Notes under the pieces: generated by a model
What the model saw: the letters and a program-made list of their open reading frames with translations, nothing else
The model's database searches: none
What the model was told of the DNA's origin: nothing
In this document: positions 9,537 through 18,834 of the stretch, piece after piece
How positions within the stretch are numbered: the first letter of the stretch is position 1
Layout: each line of letters opens with the position of its first letter
Assembly (NCBI GenBank): GCA_041394145.1
Contig: JAWKIW010000001.1
Span: forward strand, 549,870-613,869
From: JAWKIW01 sp041394145
Lineage (GTDB): Bacteria > Actinomycetota > Acidimicrobiia > Acidimicrobiales > Acidimicrobilacustridaceae
Length of the DNA stretch: 64,000 bases
Direction of reading: 5' to 3'
Position numbers and translations under genes: made by a program

Positions 9537-9586
9537 GTTCCTGTCATCGATCTGCGTGTGGGGGCGCTCGGTTCCATGACAGGAAC
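9537..9586 (+). repeat. 50-nt inverted-repeat element, copy B
   Basis: Begins GTTCCTGTCAT and ends ATGACAGGAAC, a perfect 11-bp inverted repeat around a 28-nt interior containing GGGGCGCTCG. It is 41/54 identical to copy C (57344) when four flanking bases are included. It lies in the divergent spacer between the CoA-transferase and the UbiB-like gene, so it is not simply a terminator. Confidence 0.85.
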
Positions 9587-9693
9587 ACCGAGGGGGGCGG
9601 GCGGGCTGGACCGGGGGGTGGGGCGGGCTGCGGATGCGCGGGGCGGACCCGGCGGGTCACCGAGGGCCCCGCCTCCGTAGACTCGGCGCCGAC

Positions 9694-11361
9694 ATGGCTG
9701 ACGTGCTGGCACCCCACGATCCCGACGCCGCGCCGCAGACCGCCGGCGACCGGCCCCCCGACCTGGACATCGGCTCGTTCAGCGACACGCCACCCTGGCT
9801 CGTCGACCCCGACGCGATGCCGTGGCGCGCGCCGGTGACGGCGGTGCGGTGGCGGAGCCGCAAGGAGGTGCCCGAGCTCACCCGGCCCCGCCGCTTCCCG
9901 ACGGGCACCCGGGTGTTCACGGTGACCCGCCGGCTCGGCGTCGCCGTGGGGCTGTGGGCGCTGGGCCCTCGGCGCCGAGGGGGCAGCGAGTCCAAGGCCG
10001 ACCTCTCCCGGCGCCTGCGCATCGCCGCCGAGCACCTGGGACCCACCTACATCAAGCTGGCCCAGATCATCAGCTCGGGCGAGGGCCTGTTCCCCGAGGA
10101 GCTGGTGCGCGAGTGCCAGAAGTGCCGCGACCAGGTGCCGCCGGAGACCTTCGACCACGTCCGTCGCGTCGTCGAGGAGGACCTCGGCTGCCGGCTCGAG
10201 GACGTGTTCTCCTCCTTCGAGCGCGAGCCGATCGCCGCCGCCTCCATCGCCCAGGTCCACGCCGCCACCCTGCGCACCGGCGAGGAGGTGGTGGTGAAGG
10301 TGCAACGACCCACGGTGTCGACCCTCGTGCACGCCGACATCCGGGTCATGGCCTGGCTGGCCCCGTTCCTCGTCGGCCGCATCCCCATCGCCGCGCTGGC
10401 CAACCCGCCGGCGCTGGTCGAGCTGTTCGCCGAGACGATCTCCGAGGAGCTCGACTTCCGGCTCGAGGCGCAGAACATGCTCGACATCGCGCACGCCTTC
10501 GCCGACCTCGGCGTGCGCAGCTACGTCATCCCGCGGCCCCACCCCGAGCTGGTCACCCCCCGGGTGCTGGTCATGGAGCGGCTCCACGGCTACGCCTTCT
10601 ACGACGTGGCCGGCATGAAGGACGCCGGCGTCGACACCGAGCAGGTGGTGCGGGCCGGGATGATCGGGTTCATGGAGGGGTGCATGATCCACGGCATCTT
10701 CCACGGCGACCTCCACGGCGGGAACCTGCTGGTGATGGCCGACGGGCGCACCGCCCTGCTCGACTTCGGCATCACCGGCCGGATGGACGAGAAGAAGCGC
10801 CAGGCCTTCCTGCGGATGCTGGTGGGTGCGTCGATGAACGACGTGCGCTCGCAGGTCGAGGCCTTCCGTGACCTCGGGGCGCTCCCGGCCGACGTCGACG
10901 TCGACGCCATGATCCGCGACCTCAACCTGGAAGGCCCGCCGGTCGACCCGACCAAGCTGACCCAGGAGGAGATGCTCCACGAGATCCAGACGGCGGTGAA
11001 GGGGCTGCTCGGCTACGGCGCCCGCCTCCCGAAGGAGCTCATGCTCTTCATCAAGAACATGGTGTTCCTCGACGGCGCCATCGCCTCGCTGGCGCCCGAC
11101 CTCGACATCTTCTCGGAGATCGCCGCCATCTCGATGCACTTCGCCGAGCGCCACGGCGAGCGCATCGCCGCCGAGATCGGCATGTCCGCCGAGGAGTGGG
11201 ACATGGACCTCACCGGCGTGAAGGCCGGCTTCGGGGTCGACCCCGGCGAGGTGTCGACGCTCACCTACCGCGACCTGCAAGAGCGCCGGGCCGTCATCCG
11301 CGAGCGGTTCCAGGACGGCGAGGCCCGCCGCGGGCGCCGTCGCCGCCGCCATCCCCGCTGA
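9694..11361 (+). CDS. ABC1/AarF/UbiB family protein kinase-like ATPase
   Basis: Atypical kinase of the ABC1/UbiB/COQ8 family, linked in other organisms to isoprenoid quinone or lipid homeostasis. Visible motifs: the KxGQ-equivalent region LGPTYIKLAQIISS (about 116-129), the Ala-rich AAASIAQVHAA loop (about 185-195), KVQRP (ATP-binding Lys), HGDLHGGN at about 336 and LLDFG at about 355. The 555-residue length is typical. The ATG at 9694 is chosen because TAGACT at 9678-9683 fits a -10 box ending 10 nt before it; the earlier ATG at 9634 would start upstream of that box. No Tyr- or quinone-pathway genes lie nearby. Confidence 0.88.
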   Translation: MADVLAPHDPDAAPQTAGDRPPDLDIGSFSDTPPWLVDPDAMPWRAPVTAVRWRSRKEVPELTRPRRFPTGTRVFTVTRRLGVAVGLWALGPRRRGGSESKADLSRRLRIAAEHLGPTYIKLAQIISSGEGLFPEELVRECQKCRDQVPPETFDHVRRVVEEDLGCRLEDVFSSFEREPIAAASIAQVHAATLRTGEEVVVKVQRPTVSTLVHADIRVMAWLAPFLVGRIPIAALANPPALVELFAETISEELDFRLEAQNMLDIAHAFADLGVRSYVIPRPHPELVTPRVLVMERLHGYAFYDVAGMKDAGVDTEQVVRAGMIGFMEGCMIHGIFHGDLHGGNLLVMADGRTALLDFGITGRMDEKKRQAFLRMLVGASMNDVRSQVEAFRDLGALPADVDVDAMIRDLNLEGPPVDPTKLTQEEMLHEIQTAVKGLLGYGARLPKELMLFIKNMVFLDGAIASLAPDLDIFSEIAAISMHFAERHGERIAAEIGMSAEEWDMDLTGVKAGFGVDPGEVSTLTYRDLQERRAVIRERFQDGEARRGRRRRRHPR

Positions 11362-11535
11362 GCCCGAGGCGGGCGTCGCCGCGACGGCGTGCCCCGGGCC
11401 GATGCGAGCGCCCACCCCCCGGGCGTGCCCACCAGACCGGGCCCGCTCCCCACCGGTGGCCACCCTCGTGGTGCCCGATCGCGAGCACCTCGGTCGTGCC
11501 GCGCTCGTGCCGCGGTTGGCTATCGTCGGCGACCG
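11362..11535. promoter_or_regulatory. Intergenic region with candidate nucS promoter
   Basis: 174 bp without a gene. A small GC hairpin (CGTCG-CCG-CGACG) follows the UbiB-like stop. TATCGT at 11521-11526 is a plausible -10 box ending 9 nt before the nucS ATG, suggesting a leaderless or near-leaderless transcript. Confidence 0.4.
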
Positions 11536-12195
11536 ATGCGCCTGGTGATCGCCCGCTGCTCCGTCGACTACGACGGCCGGCTGTCGGCCCACCTGCCGCT
11601 CGCCACCCGGCTGCTCATGGTGAAGGCCGACGGCTGCGTGGCGATCCACGCCGACGGTGGCGCCTACAAGCCGCTCAACTGGATGAACGCCCCCAACACC
11701 CTCGTCGAGGAGGAGGGCCGCTGGGTGGTGCGCAACCCGAAGGGCGAGACCCTGACCATCACCTTCGACGAGGTCCTGAGCGACACCAGCCACGAGCTGG
11801 GCGTCGACCCCGGCCTGCGCAAGGACGGCGTGGAGGCGCACCTGCAGGAGCTGCTGGCCGCCGACCCGAGCCAGCTCGAGGACGGCATGGTCCTGGTGCG
11901 CCGTGAGCACGCCACCCCCATCGGCCCGGTCGACCTGCTGTGCCGCGACGCCGCAGGCGGGGCGGTGGCCGTCGAGGTGAAGCGCCGTGGCGAGATCGAC
12001 GGGGTGGAGCAGCTCGCCCGCTACCTCGAGTACCTCGAGCTCGACCCGACCCTGCGGCCCGTGCGCGGGCTGTTCGTCGCCCAGATGGTCAAGCCCCAGG
12101 CCCGGGTCCTGGCCGAGACCCGCGGGATCGCCTGGGTCGAGGTCGACTACGACGTGCTGCGCGGCATCGAATCCGACGAGCTGCGCCTGTTCTGA
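11536..12195 (+). CDS. nucS: Endonuclease NucS (non-canonical mismatch repair)
   Basis: NucS/EndoMS cuts both strands at mismatches and replaces MutS/MutL in many Actinobacteria. The 219-residue protein matches the actinobacterial family: N-terminal MRLVIARCSVDYDGRL, a DNA-binding first half (ADGCVAIHADGGAYKPLNWM), and a RecB-like nuclease half with VDLLCRD and EVKRRGEIDGVEQLARYLEYL (catalytic Asp, Glu, Lys). It ends DELRLF, which fits the C-terminal sliding-clamp-binding peptide known for the family. It is transcribed with the small Pro-rich gene 73 nt downstream, or that gene has its own promoter. Confidence 0.95.
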   Translation: MRLVIARCSVDYDGRLSAHLPLATRLLMVKADGCVAIHADGGAYKPLNWMNAPNTLVEEEGRWVVRNPKGETLTITFDEVLSDTSHELGVDPGLRKDGVEAHLQELLAADPSQLEDGMVLVRREHATPIGPVDLLCRDAAGGAVAVEVKRRGEIDGVEQLARYLEYLELDPTLRPVRGLFVAQMVKPQARVLAETRGIAWVEVDYDVLRGIESDELRLF

Positions 12196-12267
12196 CCCGA
12201 CCCCCAGCCGAGACACCACGACCACCACCACGAGCAGCGACCCGGCGGGCGGGTCCGAGGAGGCACC

Positions 12268-12729
12268 ATGCCGTCGTCGACCCCGACGCTGTACCCGTAC
12301 CCGTTCGCCTCGGTGTGGGACGCCCTCGGGCGGGTCCTGCCGCACCTCGGCTTCCAGATCATCGGGGCCGACCCGGCCACCGGGCTGCTGCGCCTCCGCG
12401 GGGGCACCGGCTCGATCATGAGCGCCGGCGAGAACCTCAGCGTGCGGGCGGGTGGACCCGACGCCCAGCACACCGTGGTCGTGATCGAGTCGGGCGTCCG
12501 CCTCGGCGTGACGACCTACGCCCGCACCCGTTCGAACTTCGACACCATCCTCGGCACGCTGGGCCAGTACCTCGACCAGCACTACGTGGCCCACCGGGCA
12601 CCCGACGCACCACCGATCGGCCTGCCGCCGCCACCCGCGCCGCCCCCGCCACCCCAGGCCGCGCCACCGCCGATGCCCCAGCAACCGGTCACCCCGCCGC
12701 CGCCCGTCGACCCCGGCGCACAGCAGTAG
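12268..12729 (+). CDS. Small protein of unknown function with Pro-rich tail
   Basis: Not recognised. The 153-residue protein has an N-terminal part of about 105 residues with mixed alpha/beta character (YPYPFASVWDALGRVLPHLGFQIIGAD) and a tail made almost wholly of Pro, Ala and Gln. No signal peptide or membrane segment is seen. A clear ribosome-binding site, GAGGAGG, lies 5-6 nt before the ATG. The N-terminal pattern (a conserved Trp, then LGFQI, then a hydrophobic beta-strand set) resembles small proteins that model SRPBCC- or BamC-like folds, but this is only a suggestion. It follows nucS by 73 nt on the same strand. Confidence 0.65.
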   Translation: MPSSTPTLYPYPFASVWDALGRVLPHLGFQIIGADPATGLLRLRGGTGSIMSAGENLSVRAGGPDAQHTVVVIESGVRLGVTTYARTRSNFDTILGTLGQYLDQHYVAHRAPDAPPIGLPPPPAPPPPPQAAPPPMPQQPVTPPPPVDPGAQQ

Positions 12730-12803
12730 GCAGTGGCGCGCCGCGGTCGGAACCGGTGGCTCGGGCCGCGGCCGGCGCCACGCCCGAACGCCGTCGCGTC
12801 CTC

Positions 12804-13648
12804 TCAGGCGGTGAAGGTGCAGCGGCCGCCGTCGAGCACGACGCGCCCGTCGCCACCGGTGGTCTGGAAGCAGGCCTCGTCGCCGTCGACCCACATCGAC
12901 ACGGTGAGCGCCTCGCCGGGGAGCACCGGGGCGGAGAACCGGCCCTCCATCGAGCGGAAGCGGGCCGGATCCGAGTCGCACACGGTGTGCAGCAGGGCCC
13001 GCCCGGTGAACCCGTAGGTGCACAGGCCGTGCAGGATCGGACGGTCGAACCCCCGAGGGCGGCGAACGCCGGGTCGGAGTGCAGCGGGTTGCGGTCGCCC
13101 GAGAGGCGGTAGAGCAGGGCCTGGTCCTCGCGGGTCTGGTAGGCCACGACCTGGTCCGGGGCACGCTCGGGCGGGACGTTCCTGGGCCCCGACGGCCCGC
13201 GGTCGCCGCCCCAGCCGCCCTCGCCGCGGATGAAGGCCGACATGGTGTTCGTGAACAGCGGCTGGCCGGTCGAGGTGTCGGTCGACGTCGCCTCGACGAC
13301 GACCACGGCACCCTTGCCCTTGTCGTAGATGCCGGTGATCTCGCCGACCGTGCTCACCGTGCCCGCGACCGGGATCTCGCCGAACAGCTCGATCGCCTGC
13401 TCGCCGTGGACCAGCATCGCCGGGTTGAAGTCGCCGATCTTGGAGAAGGCGCCGAAGAACCCGGCGCCGAGCACCACCGCCATGGTCGGCAGCACCCGCT
13501 GGGGCGTGTCCATGGTGTTCTCGGTCGTGAAGGCCAGCTCGTCGGTGCCGGCGCCGACGCCGAGCGCGTACAGCAGGCAGTCCTTCGAGCCCCAGGCGCG
13601 CTCCGTGGGCTCGCTGCGGGAGCCGACGGCGTCGGGGTTGATCGCCAT
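12804..13648 (-). CDS. MaoC-family enoyl-CoA hydratase 2, one frameshift
   Basis: R-specific enoyl-CoA hydratase of the eukaryotic MFE-2 hydratase-2 type, with an N-terminal hot-dog half (KDCLLYALGVGAGTDELAFTTE) and a C-terminal half with the catalytic LYRLSGDRNPLHSDPAFAA. Near 13054 one G is missing in a run of six (AALGG, then FDRPILHGLCTYGFTGRALLH in the next frame). Corrected, the protein is 281 residues and ends TGA at 12804-12806. Its ATG lies 2 nt after the stop of the SDR at 13651, so the pair forms a hydratase/dehydrogenase operon, the two activities of MFE-2 as separate proteins. Confidence 0.87.
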
Positions 13649-13650
13649 CG

Positions 13651-14559
13651 CTAGCCGTCCTTCCGGTCGCGGCCGCCCATGTCGGCGTTCGGTCGGGCCT
13701 GTCCGAGCATCTCCTCGACGAGGGGCCCGATGCGGGTCGGATCGTCCACCGGATCGACGGTCGGGCCGATGTGCCAGCCTTCGGCGATGCCCAGGCGCAT
13801 GCCGGTGACGTCGAACACCCGCCCGGTGACGCCGGCCGACTCGGTCGAGGCCAGCCAGGTCACGATGGGCGCGATCCAGCGTGGCGACATCTTCTCCTTG
13901 ACGTCGTCGGAGGCCTGCCCCATGCCGAGGTTCTCGGTCATGCGGGTGAGGGCCGCGGGCGCGATGGCGTTCACCGTCACGCCGTAGCGGGCCAGCTCCA
14001 TGGCGGCGATGATCGTGAAGGCGGCGATGCCGGCCTTGGCGGCGCCGTAGTTGGTCTGGCCCACGTTGCCGTAGATGCCGGATGGCGAAGAGGTGTTGAT
14101 GATGCGCCCCGCCACCTCGGCCCCGGCCTTGGATTGCTCGCGCCAGTAGGCGGCGGCGTGGTGGGACGGCCCCGCCGTGCCCTTGAGGTGCACCTTGATG
14201 ACGGCATCCCACTCGGCCTCGCTCATGTTGGTGAGCATCCGGTCCCGCAGGATGCCGGCGTTGTTGACGAGGACGTCGAGCCGGCCGAAGGCCTCGACCG
14301 CCTGGTGGACCAGCTTCTGGGCCCCGCCCCAGTCCGAGATGTCGTCGGTGTTGGCCACCGCCTGCCCGCCGGCGGCGACGATCTCGTCGACCACCTGCTG
14401 GGCCGGACCGGCCTCGGCCCCGACGCCCTCCATCGAGCCACCGAGGTCGTTCACGACGACCCTGGCGCCCTGTTCGGCCAGCATCAGCGCGTGCTCGCGG
14501 CCGATGCCGCGCCCGGCGCCGGTCACGATGCACACGCGCCCCTCGCACAGACCAGCCAT
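13651..14559 (-). CDS. Short-chain dehydrogenase, MFE-2 / 17beta-HSD4-like
   Basis: NAD(P)-dependent 3-hydroxyacyl-CoA dehydrogenase-type SDR. TGAGRGIGREH (about 13-23) is the cofactor motif, NNAG at about 98-101, and INTSS...YGNVGQTNYGAAKAG holds the catalytic Ser-Tyr-Lys. The loop VVNDLGGSMEGVG is characteristic of the MFE-2/FabG-like group. The ATG at 14559 (302 residues) is preceded by a GGGGGTTC stretch; the longer frame upstream is low complexity. Directly coupled to the MaoC hydratase downstream, which supports consecutive hydration and dehydrogenation of enoyl-CoAs. Confidence 0.92.
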   Translation of the reverse strand: MAGLCEGRVCIVTGAGRGIGREHALMLAEQGARVVVNDLGGSMEGVGAEAGPAQQVVDEIVAAGGQAVANTDDISDWGGAQKLVHQAVEAFGRLDVLVNNAGILRDRMLTNMSEAEWDAVIKVHLKGTAGPSHHAAAYWREQSKAGAEVAGRIINTSSPSGIYGNVGQTNYGAAKAGIAAFTIIAAMELARYGVTVNAIAPAALTRMTENLGMGQASDDVKEKMSPRWIAPIVTWLASTESAGVTGRVFDVTGMRLGIAEGWHIGPTVDPVDDPTRIGPLVEEMLGQARPNADMGGRDRKDG

Positions 14560-14716
14560 CGGTGAACCCCCTGTCACTCGGTCGATCGGTCGATCCGGGG
14601 CAGCCTCGCATCCGTCGAGCGGCGGGCGCCACTCGCCGTCCGCGGCCGTCCGCGCCCGCCCATCGGAGCGGCGGGCGCGCTCGGGTGACCCCACTTCGGT
14701 GGCTCCACGCGCCAGA

Positions 14717-16390
14717 GTGGTGGTCGTGCCCGGACGCCGCTACGGACGACGACGACGCACCGGTCGCACCCTGGTGATCGTGGCCGGGGTGGTCGTCGCG
14801 GTGCTCGTGCTGACGATCGTGGCCTTCGGCGTCGACACGTCCCGGGCGAGCGACCAGGTCCCTCGCAACGTCGCCATCGACGGGACCGAGGTCGGCGGGA
14901 TGAGCGGGCCCGAGCTGTGGCGGGCCGCCAAGGGCGTCGGTGAGCAGTGGGCAGCCGTTCCCGTCAAGGTGGTGACGCCCAAGGGGGAGCAGACCACGAC
15001 GCTCGGCGAGCTCGGCGTCCGGGTCGACGAGCGGGCCCTCGCCATCGACGCGTGGAACGCCCGGGCCGTCGGGCTGCTCGGCCAGCCCGTCGCCTGGGCC
15101 CGCTCGTTCTTCGACGACCGCGACGTCAGCCCCGAGTTCACCATCGACCCCGCGGCCGCGGCGACCGCCCTCGCCCCGCTCGAGGCCCAGGTCCGCGTCG
15201 ACGCGGTCGAGCCCGATCTCACCTCGGGCGACACGAAGGTCGAGCTGGTGGCCGGCAAGCCGGGCGAGACCATCGACCCCGCCCGGATCGCCCAGGACGC
15301 GCGCGTCGCGGCCGAGCGCGGCGAGCGCGACATCACCGTGCAGACCCAGCTCGTCCCCCTGCCGCCCAAGGCCTCCGACGCCGACGTCCAGGCCCTGGCC
15401 GACAAGGCCAACCAGCTCACCGACAAGCGGCTCGCCATCTACCTCGGGGCGAAGAGCGGCGTGGTCGACACCCGGATCCTTCGCTCCTGGCTCCACGCCT
15501 CCCGTGGCCCCGAGGGTCTGGTGCTCACCGCCGATCCCGACAAGGTCTCCGCCGACGTCACCCGCATCCTGGGCCGGGTCGGCACCCCGATGGTCGAGAC
15601 CGGGTTCACCGTCGGCGCCGACGGCTCGGTGAGCATCGTCGAGGGCAAGGCCGGCCAGCAGTGCTGCACGCCCGAGTCGATCGACGCCATCATCACCGCC
15701 CTCGAGCAGGGCAAGGGACGGGTCGACCTCGAGCTGCAGACCGTCGAGCCGACCCACGACCGGGCCTGGGCCGACAAGCTCGGCGTCACCACCCGGGTCG
15801 CCTCCTTCACCACCAACCACCCGTGCTGCCAGCCGCGGGTGACGAACATCCACCGGTTCGCCGACCTCATGAAGGGCGCGGTCATCGAACCGGGCCAGAC
15901 GCTCTCGCTCAACGAGACGGTCGGTCAGCGCACCGAGGAGAAGGGGTTCGTCAAGGCGCCGGTGATCTACGACACCAAGTACGACGAGGACGTCGGCGGC
16001 GGCGTCTCGCAGTTCGCGGCGACGATGTTCAACGCCGCCTTCTTCGCCGGTCTCGACATCCCCGCCTACCAGATGCACTCGATCTACATCGAGCGCTACC
16101 CGTACGGGCGAGAGGCCACCATCTCGTGGGACAAGCCCGACCTCGAGGTCCGCAACAACACGCCCTACGGCATCCTCGTCTGGCCGACCTACACGGACAC
16201 CTCGATCACGGTGTCGCTCTACTCCACGCCGTGGATCAAGGGAGACCAGACCAACCAGACCAAGGAGCCCAAGGGCGAGTGCACCAAGGTGACGACCGAG
16301 CGCACCCGCACCCTGCTCGGCGACAACAGCACCAGCAAGGACACCTTCGTCGGCCTCTACCAGCCGAGCGAAGGCGTCAAGTGCGGCTGA
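14717..16390 (+). CDS. VanW-family membrane-anchored protein with peptidoglycan-binding-like domain
   Basis: An N-terminal basic stretch (GRRYGRRRRTGR) is followed by one transmembrane segment (TLVIVAGVVVAVLVLTIVAF, about 18-38), so the protein is anchored with its bulk outside. The middle resembles the PG_binding_4-type repeats found before VanW domains; the C-terminal part is the VanW domain (FADLMKGAVIEPGQTLSLNETVGQRT, then GGGVSQFAATMFNAAF). Cys pairs QQCCTPES and PCCQP may form disulfides. VanW proteins are tied to cell-wall modification but their reaction is unknown. Start is one of three in-frame GTGs at 14717-14726; the first is used here. Confidence 0.85.
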   Translation: MVVVPGRRYGRRRRTGRTLVIVAGVVVAVLVLTIVAFGVDTSRASDQVPRNVAIDGTEVGGMSGPELWRAAKGVGEQWAAVPVKVVTPKGEQTTTLGELGVRVDERALAIDAWNARAVGLLGQPVAWARSFFDDRDVSPEFTIDPAAAATALAPLEAQVRVDAVEPDLTSGDTKVELVAGKPGETIDPARIAQDARVAAERGERDITVQTQLVPLPPKASDADVQALADKANQLTDKRLAIYLGAKSGVVDTRILRSWLHASRGPEGLVLTADPDKVSADVTRILGRVGTPMVETGFTVGADGSVSIVEGKAGQQCCTPESIDAIITALEQGKGRVDLELQTVEPTHDRAWADKLGVTTRVASFTTNHPCCQPRVTNIHRFADLMKGAVIEPGQTLSLNETVGQRTEEKGFVKAPVIYDTKYDEDVGGGVSQFAATMFNAAFFAGLDIPAYQMHSIYIERYPYGREATISWDKPDLEVRNNTPYGILVWPTYTDTSITVSLYSTPWIKGDQTNQTKEPKGECTKVTTERTRTLLGDNSTSKDTFVGLYQPSEGVKCG

Positions 16391-16391
16391 G

Positions 16392-16420
16392 CGGGCGGCA
16401 CGCCCGGCTCGGCCCGCCCG
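16392..16420 (+). terminator. Hairpin after the VanW gene
   Basis: CGGGCGG (16392-16398) pairs with CCGCCCG (16414-16420) around a 15-nt loop, 2 nt after the stop codon. No T tract follows, as is common in high-GC actinobacteria. Confidence 0.45.
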
Positions 16421-16432
16421 GCTGGCGGCCGG

Positions 16433-16438
16433 TACCCT
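16433..16438 (+). promoter_or_regulatory. Candidate -10 box for the acyltransferase gene
   Basis: TACCCT lies between the VanW terminator hairpin and the acyltransferase ATG at 16505. The same TAnnCT type of box precedes several other genes here (39852, 42472, 63488). A purine-rich GGGGGGAACC ribosome-binding stretch sits just before the ATG. Confidence 0.4.
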
Positions 16439-16504
16439 GACCGGGCCGGCGGGCGCCACCCTGGCGGCCGCGCCGCCCATCCACGATCCGGGGGGAACCT
16501 CGCC

Positions 16505-17917
16505 ATGACCGATCTGTCGGCCGTCGAGCACTTCGAGTTCGAACCCCGCATGAGCGACGCCGACGCCCTCATGTGGAGCATCGAGAAGGACCCGCTGCTG
16601 CGCAGCACCATCACCTTCGTCACGCTGCTCGACCAGGCCCCCGATCGCGAGCGGTTCACCCGGGTCATGGACCGCGCCAGCCGGGTGGTGCCACGCCTGC
16701 GCCAGCGGGTGCTGGGCCACCCGTACTCGATCGCCCCGCCCCGCTGGGAGGTCGATCCCAACTTCGACCTCGACTACCACCTGCGGTGGATGCGCACCAT
16801 CGACGAGGGCACCGTGCGGGAGGTCTTCGAGATCGCCGAGCCCATCGCCATGCAGGGCTTCGACCGGGCCCGGCCGCTGTGGGAGTTCACCGTCGTCGAG
16901 GGCCTCGCCGACGGCAAGGCCGCGATCATCGGCAAGGTGCACCACGCCATCACCGACGGCGTCGGTGGGATGAAGCTGCAGATGGAGATGCTCGACCTCG
17001 AGCGCCATCCGGCCACCGAGCGGGAGATGCCGCCCGCGCCGCTCCCCCACGAGCTGGGCGAGAGCCGACGGGTGGTCGACGCCGTGCGCTACGAGGCCGA
17101 GCGCCAGCTGGGCTCGGCCCGCGGCATGCTCGCCTCGGCGGTGGATCGGGCCCGCCGCCTCGCCGCCGACCCCGTCGGCGTCGGTGTCGACGCCGTGCGC
17201 ACCACCGGTTCGATCGCCCGGCTGCTGTCGCCGGCCACCAAGCCCCTCAGCCCGCTCATGGTCGACCGCTCGCTGTCGGTGCACTTCGACACCCTGCGGC
17301 TGCCCCTGGGGGAGATGAAGGCGGCGGCCCGCATCGTGCAGGGGCGGCTCAACGACGCCTTCGTGGCCGGCGTGGCGGGCGGGCTGCGCCACTACCACGA
17401 GCACCACGGCTACTCGGTCGACGCCTTGCGCATGACCATGCCCATCAACATCCGAGACGACGAGACCGCCAACCGGGCCGGCAACCAGTTCGTCCCCGCC
17501 CGCTTCCCGGTGCCGGTGGGCATCGACGACCCGCTGCGACGCATGAACGCCGTCCGCGAGCTCGTCGCGCAGCAGCGGGCCGAGCCGGCCCTCTCGCTGA
17601 CCGACCCCATCGCCGGGATCTTGAACCGGCTGCCGGTCTCGGCCACCACCGCGGTGTTCGGGTCGATGCTCAAGGGCGTCGACTTCATCACGTCGAACGT
17701 GCCGGGCGCACCGCTACCCGTCTTCGTCGCCGGCGCCGCCGTCGAGGCCCAGATCGCGCTCGGCCCGATGACCGGCGCGGCCTGCAACGTGGTGCTGCTG
17801 TCCTACCAGGACGACGTCAACCTGGGGGTGACGATGGACCCCGCCGCCATCCCCGACCACGACGTGTTCATGGACTGCCTCCGGGACGGGTTCGCCGAGA
17901 TCACCAAGCTGGCCTGA
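16505..17917 (+). CDS. Wax ester synthase / diacylglycerol acyltransferase (WS/DGAT)
   Basis: Transfers an acyl group from acyl-CoA to an alcohol or diacylglycerol to make storage lipids, typically at the membrane or lipid-body surface. The catalytic motif HHAITDG (HHxxxDG) is at about 143-149, and the C-terminal WES_acyltransf/DUF1298 domain shows the NVPGAPLPVF segment. At 470 residues it is full length. It stands alone between terminator-like hairpins. It fits the abundance of fatty-acid degradation genes in the window. Confidence 0.92.
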   Translation: MTDLSAVEHFEFEPRMSDADALMWSIEKDPLLRSTITFVTLLDQAPDRERFTRVMDRASRVVPRLRQRVLGHPYSIAPPRWEVDPNFDLDYHLRWMRTIDEGTVREVFEIAEPIAMQGFDRARPLWEFTVVEGLADGKAAIIGKVHHAITDGVGGMKLQMEMLDLERHPATEREMPPAPLPHELGESRRVVDAVRYEAERQLGSARGMLASAVDRARRLAADPVGVGVDAVRTTGSIARLLSPATKPLSPLMVDRSLSVHFDTLRLPLGEMKAAARIVQGRLNDAFVAGVAGGLRHYHEHHGYSVDALRMTMPINIRDDETANRAGNQFVPARFPVPVGIDDPLRRMNAVRELVAQQRAEPALSLTDPIAGILNRLPVSATTAVFGSMLKGVDFITSNVPGAPLPVFVAGAAVEAQIALGPMTGAACNVVLLSYQDDVNLGVTMDPAAIPDHDVFMDCLRDGFAEITKLA

Positions 17918-17976
17918 CCGCGCAGCCCCGGTCGGCGTCGCCACCGTTCTCCGGACCGTCCCTTCTCGTTGCATCC

Positions 17977-17995
17977 GGCGTCGGAGGCCGACGCC
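17977..17995. terminator. Bidirectional hairpin between convergent genes
   Basis: GGCGTCGG-AGG-CCGACGCC, a perfect 8-bp stem with a 3-nt loop, in the 98-bp gap between the acyltransferase and the Thr-rich surface protein. Confidence 0.55.
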
Positions 17996-18015
17996 TCCGG
18001 CAACCAGGTCGCCGA

Positions 18016-18834
18016 TCAGCTCTGCGCCGGTGGGTCGACCGGGGGCTCGGTGGGACCGTACGGCCCGGCATCGGGCCGATCGCCACCGCCGGGCAGGTAG
18101 GCCTCGCCCTCCTGCTCCAGCTGGGCGGCCTCCGCCTGACGACGGCGCTGGACGATCAGCGCGGCGACCAGGCCGATGACGCCGAGGCCGGCGATCACGG
18201 CGACGACGATGGCGGGGGTGAGGTTGGAGCCGCCCTCGTCGGTGGCCGTCGACACGGCGGTGCCCGGGGTCGTCGCCGGCCGCGTCGTGGCGGGCGCGGC
18301 GGTCGTGGTGGTCGAGGACGAGGTGGTCGTGGTCGACGAGGTCGTGGTGGAGGTCGACGTCGTGGTCGAGGACGAGGTCGTGGTGGTCGACGCGGTCGTG
18401 GGGCTCGTCGGCGGCGGGGTGAAGGTGTTGGTCACGGTGATGGTGACCGCCCCGGGGCCGTCGCCCGGGAGGAACTTCAGCTCGGTCTCGCTCACGCACT
18501 GGCCCCGGCCGGTGGCCTGGCAGCGGAAGGCCACCGACGACGCGCCGCCGGACCCCGGCTCGCTCACCGTGCAGTCGGTGAGCCCGGTGGCGTCGACGGT
18601 CTGGCTCCCCGGCCCGGAGAACACGAACCCGCCGCTGATGATCCCGGTGGGCTGGCACTGCAGCTGCACCTCGTAGCTGGCCCCGCCCGGCGCCGTCCCG
18701 TTCACGACCTTGTTCAGGACGATCTCCTGGTCGGCCGCCCACGCAGGCGACGCCAGGCCGAGGCCGGCGACGGCGGCCACCAGCGCGGTGGCGGCGACGA
18801 CCCTGACGGTGAACGAGCGGACGGGACGCCCCAC
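18016..18834 (-). CDS. Secreted, membrane-anchored Thr-rich surface protein
   Basis: Not recognised beyond its architecture. A signal peptide (VRSFTVRVVAATALVAAVAGLGLASPAWA, cleavage after AWA at about residue 31) is followed by a globular domain of about 115 residues with two Cys pairs (LQCQP, TDCTV, FRCQA, QCVSE), similar in pattern to the Ig-like domains of actinobacterial surface proteins. Next is a long Thr/Ser stalk (about 165-205, likely glycosylated), one transmembrane helix (AIVVAVIAGLGVIGLVAALIV) and a short acidic/Pro-rich cytoplasmic tail. Start GTG at 18834 is chosen because it puts the signal peptide at the N-terminus. It diverges from the 19160-20312 gene pair. Confidence 0.75.
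   Translation of the reverse strand: MGRPVRSFTVRVVAATALVAAVAGLGLASPAWAADQEIVLNKVVNGTAPGGASYEVQLQCQPTGIISGGFVFSGPGSQTVDATGLTDCTVSEPGSGGASSVAFRCQATGRGQCVSETELKFLPGDGPGAVTITVTNTFTPPPTSPTTASTTTTSSSTTTSTSTTTSSTTTTSSSTTTTAAPATTRPATTPGTAVSTATDEGGSNLTPAIVVAVIAGLGVIGLVAALIVQRRRQAEAAQLEQEGEAYLPGGGDRPDAGPYGPTEPPVDPPAQS

Noticed and set aside
12689..17407. A 1572-residue open frame on the minus strand
   Set aside because: It is a shadow: it only passes through the MaoC gene in frame at one end and is antisense to the VanW and acyltransferase genes elsewhere; composition is typical of GC-rich noncoding frames.
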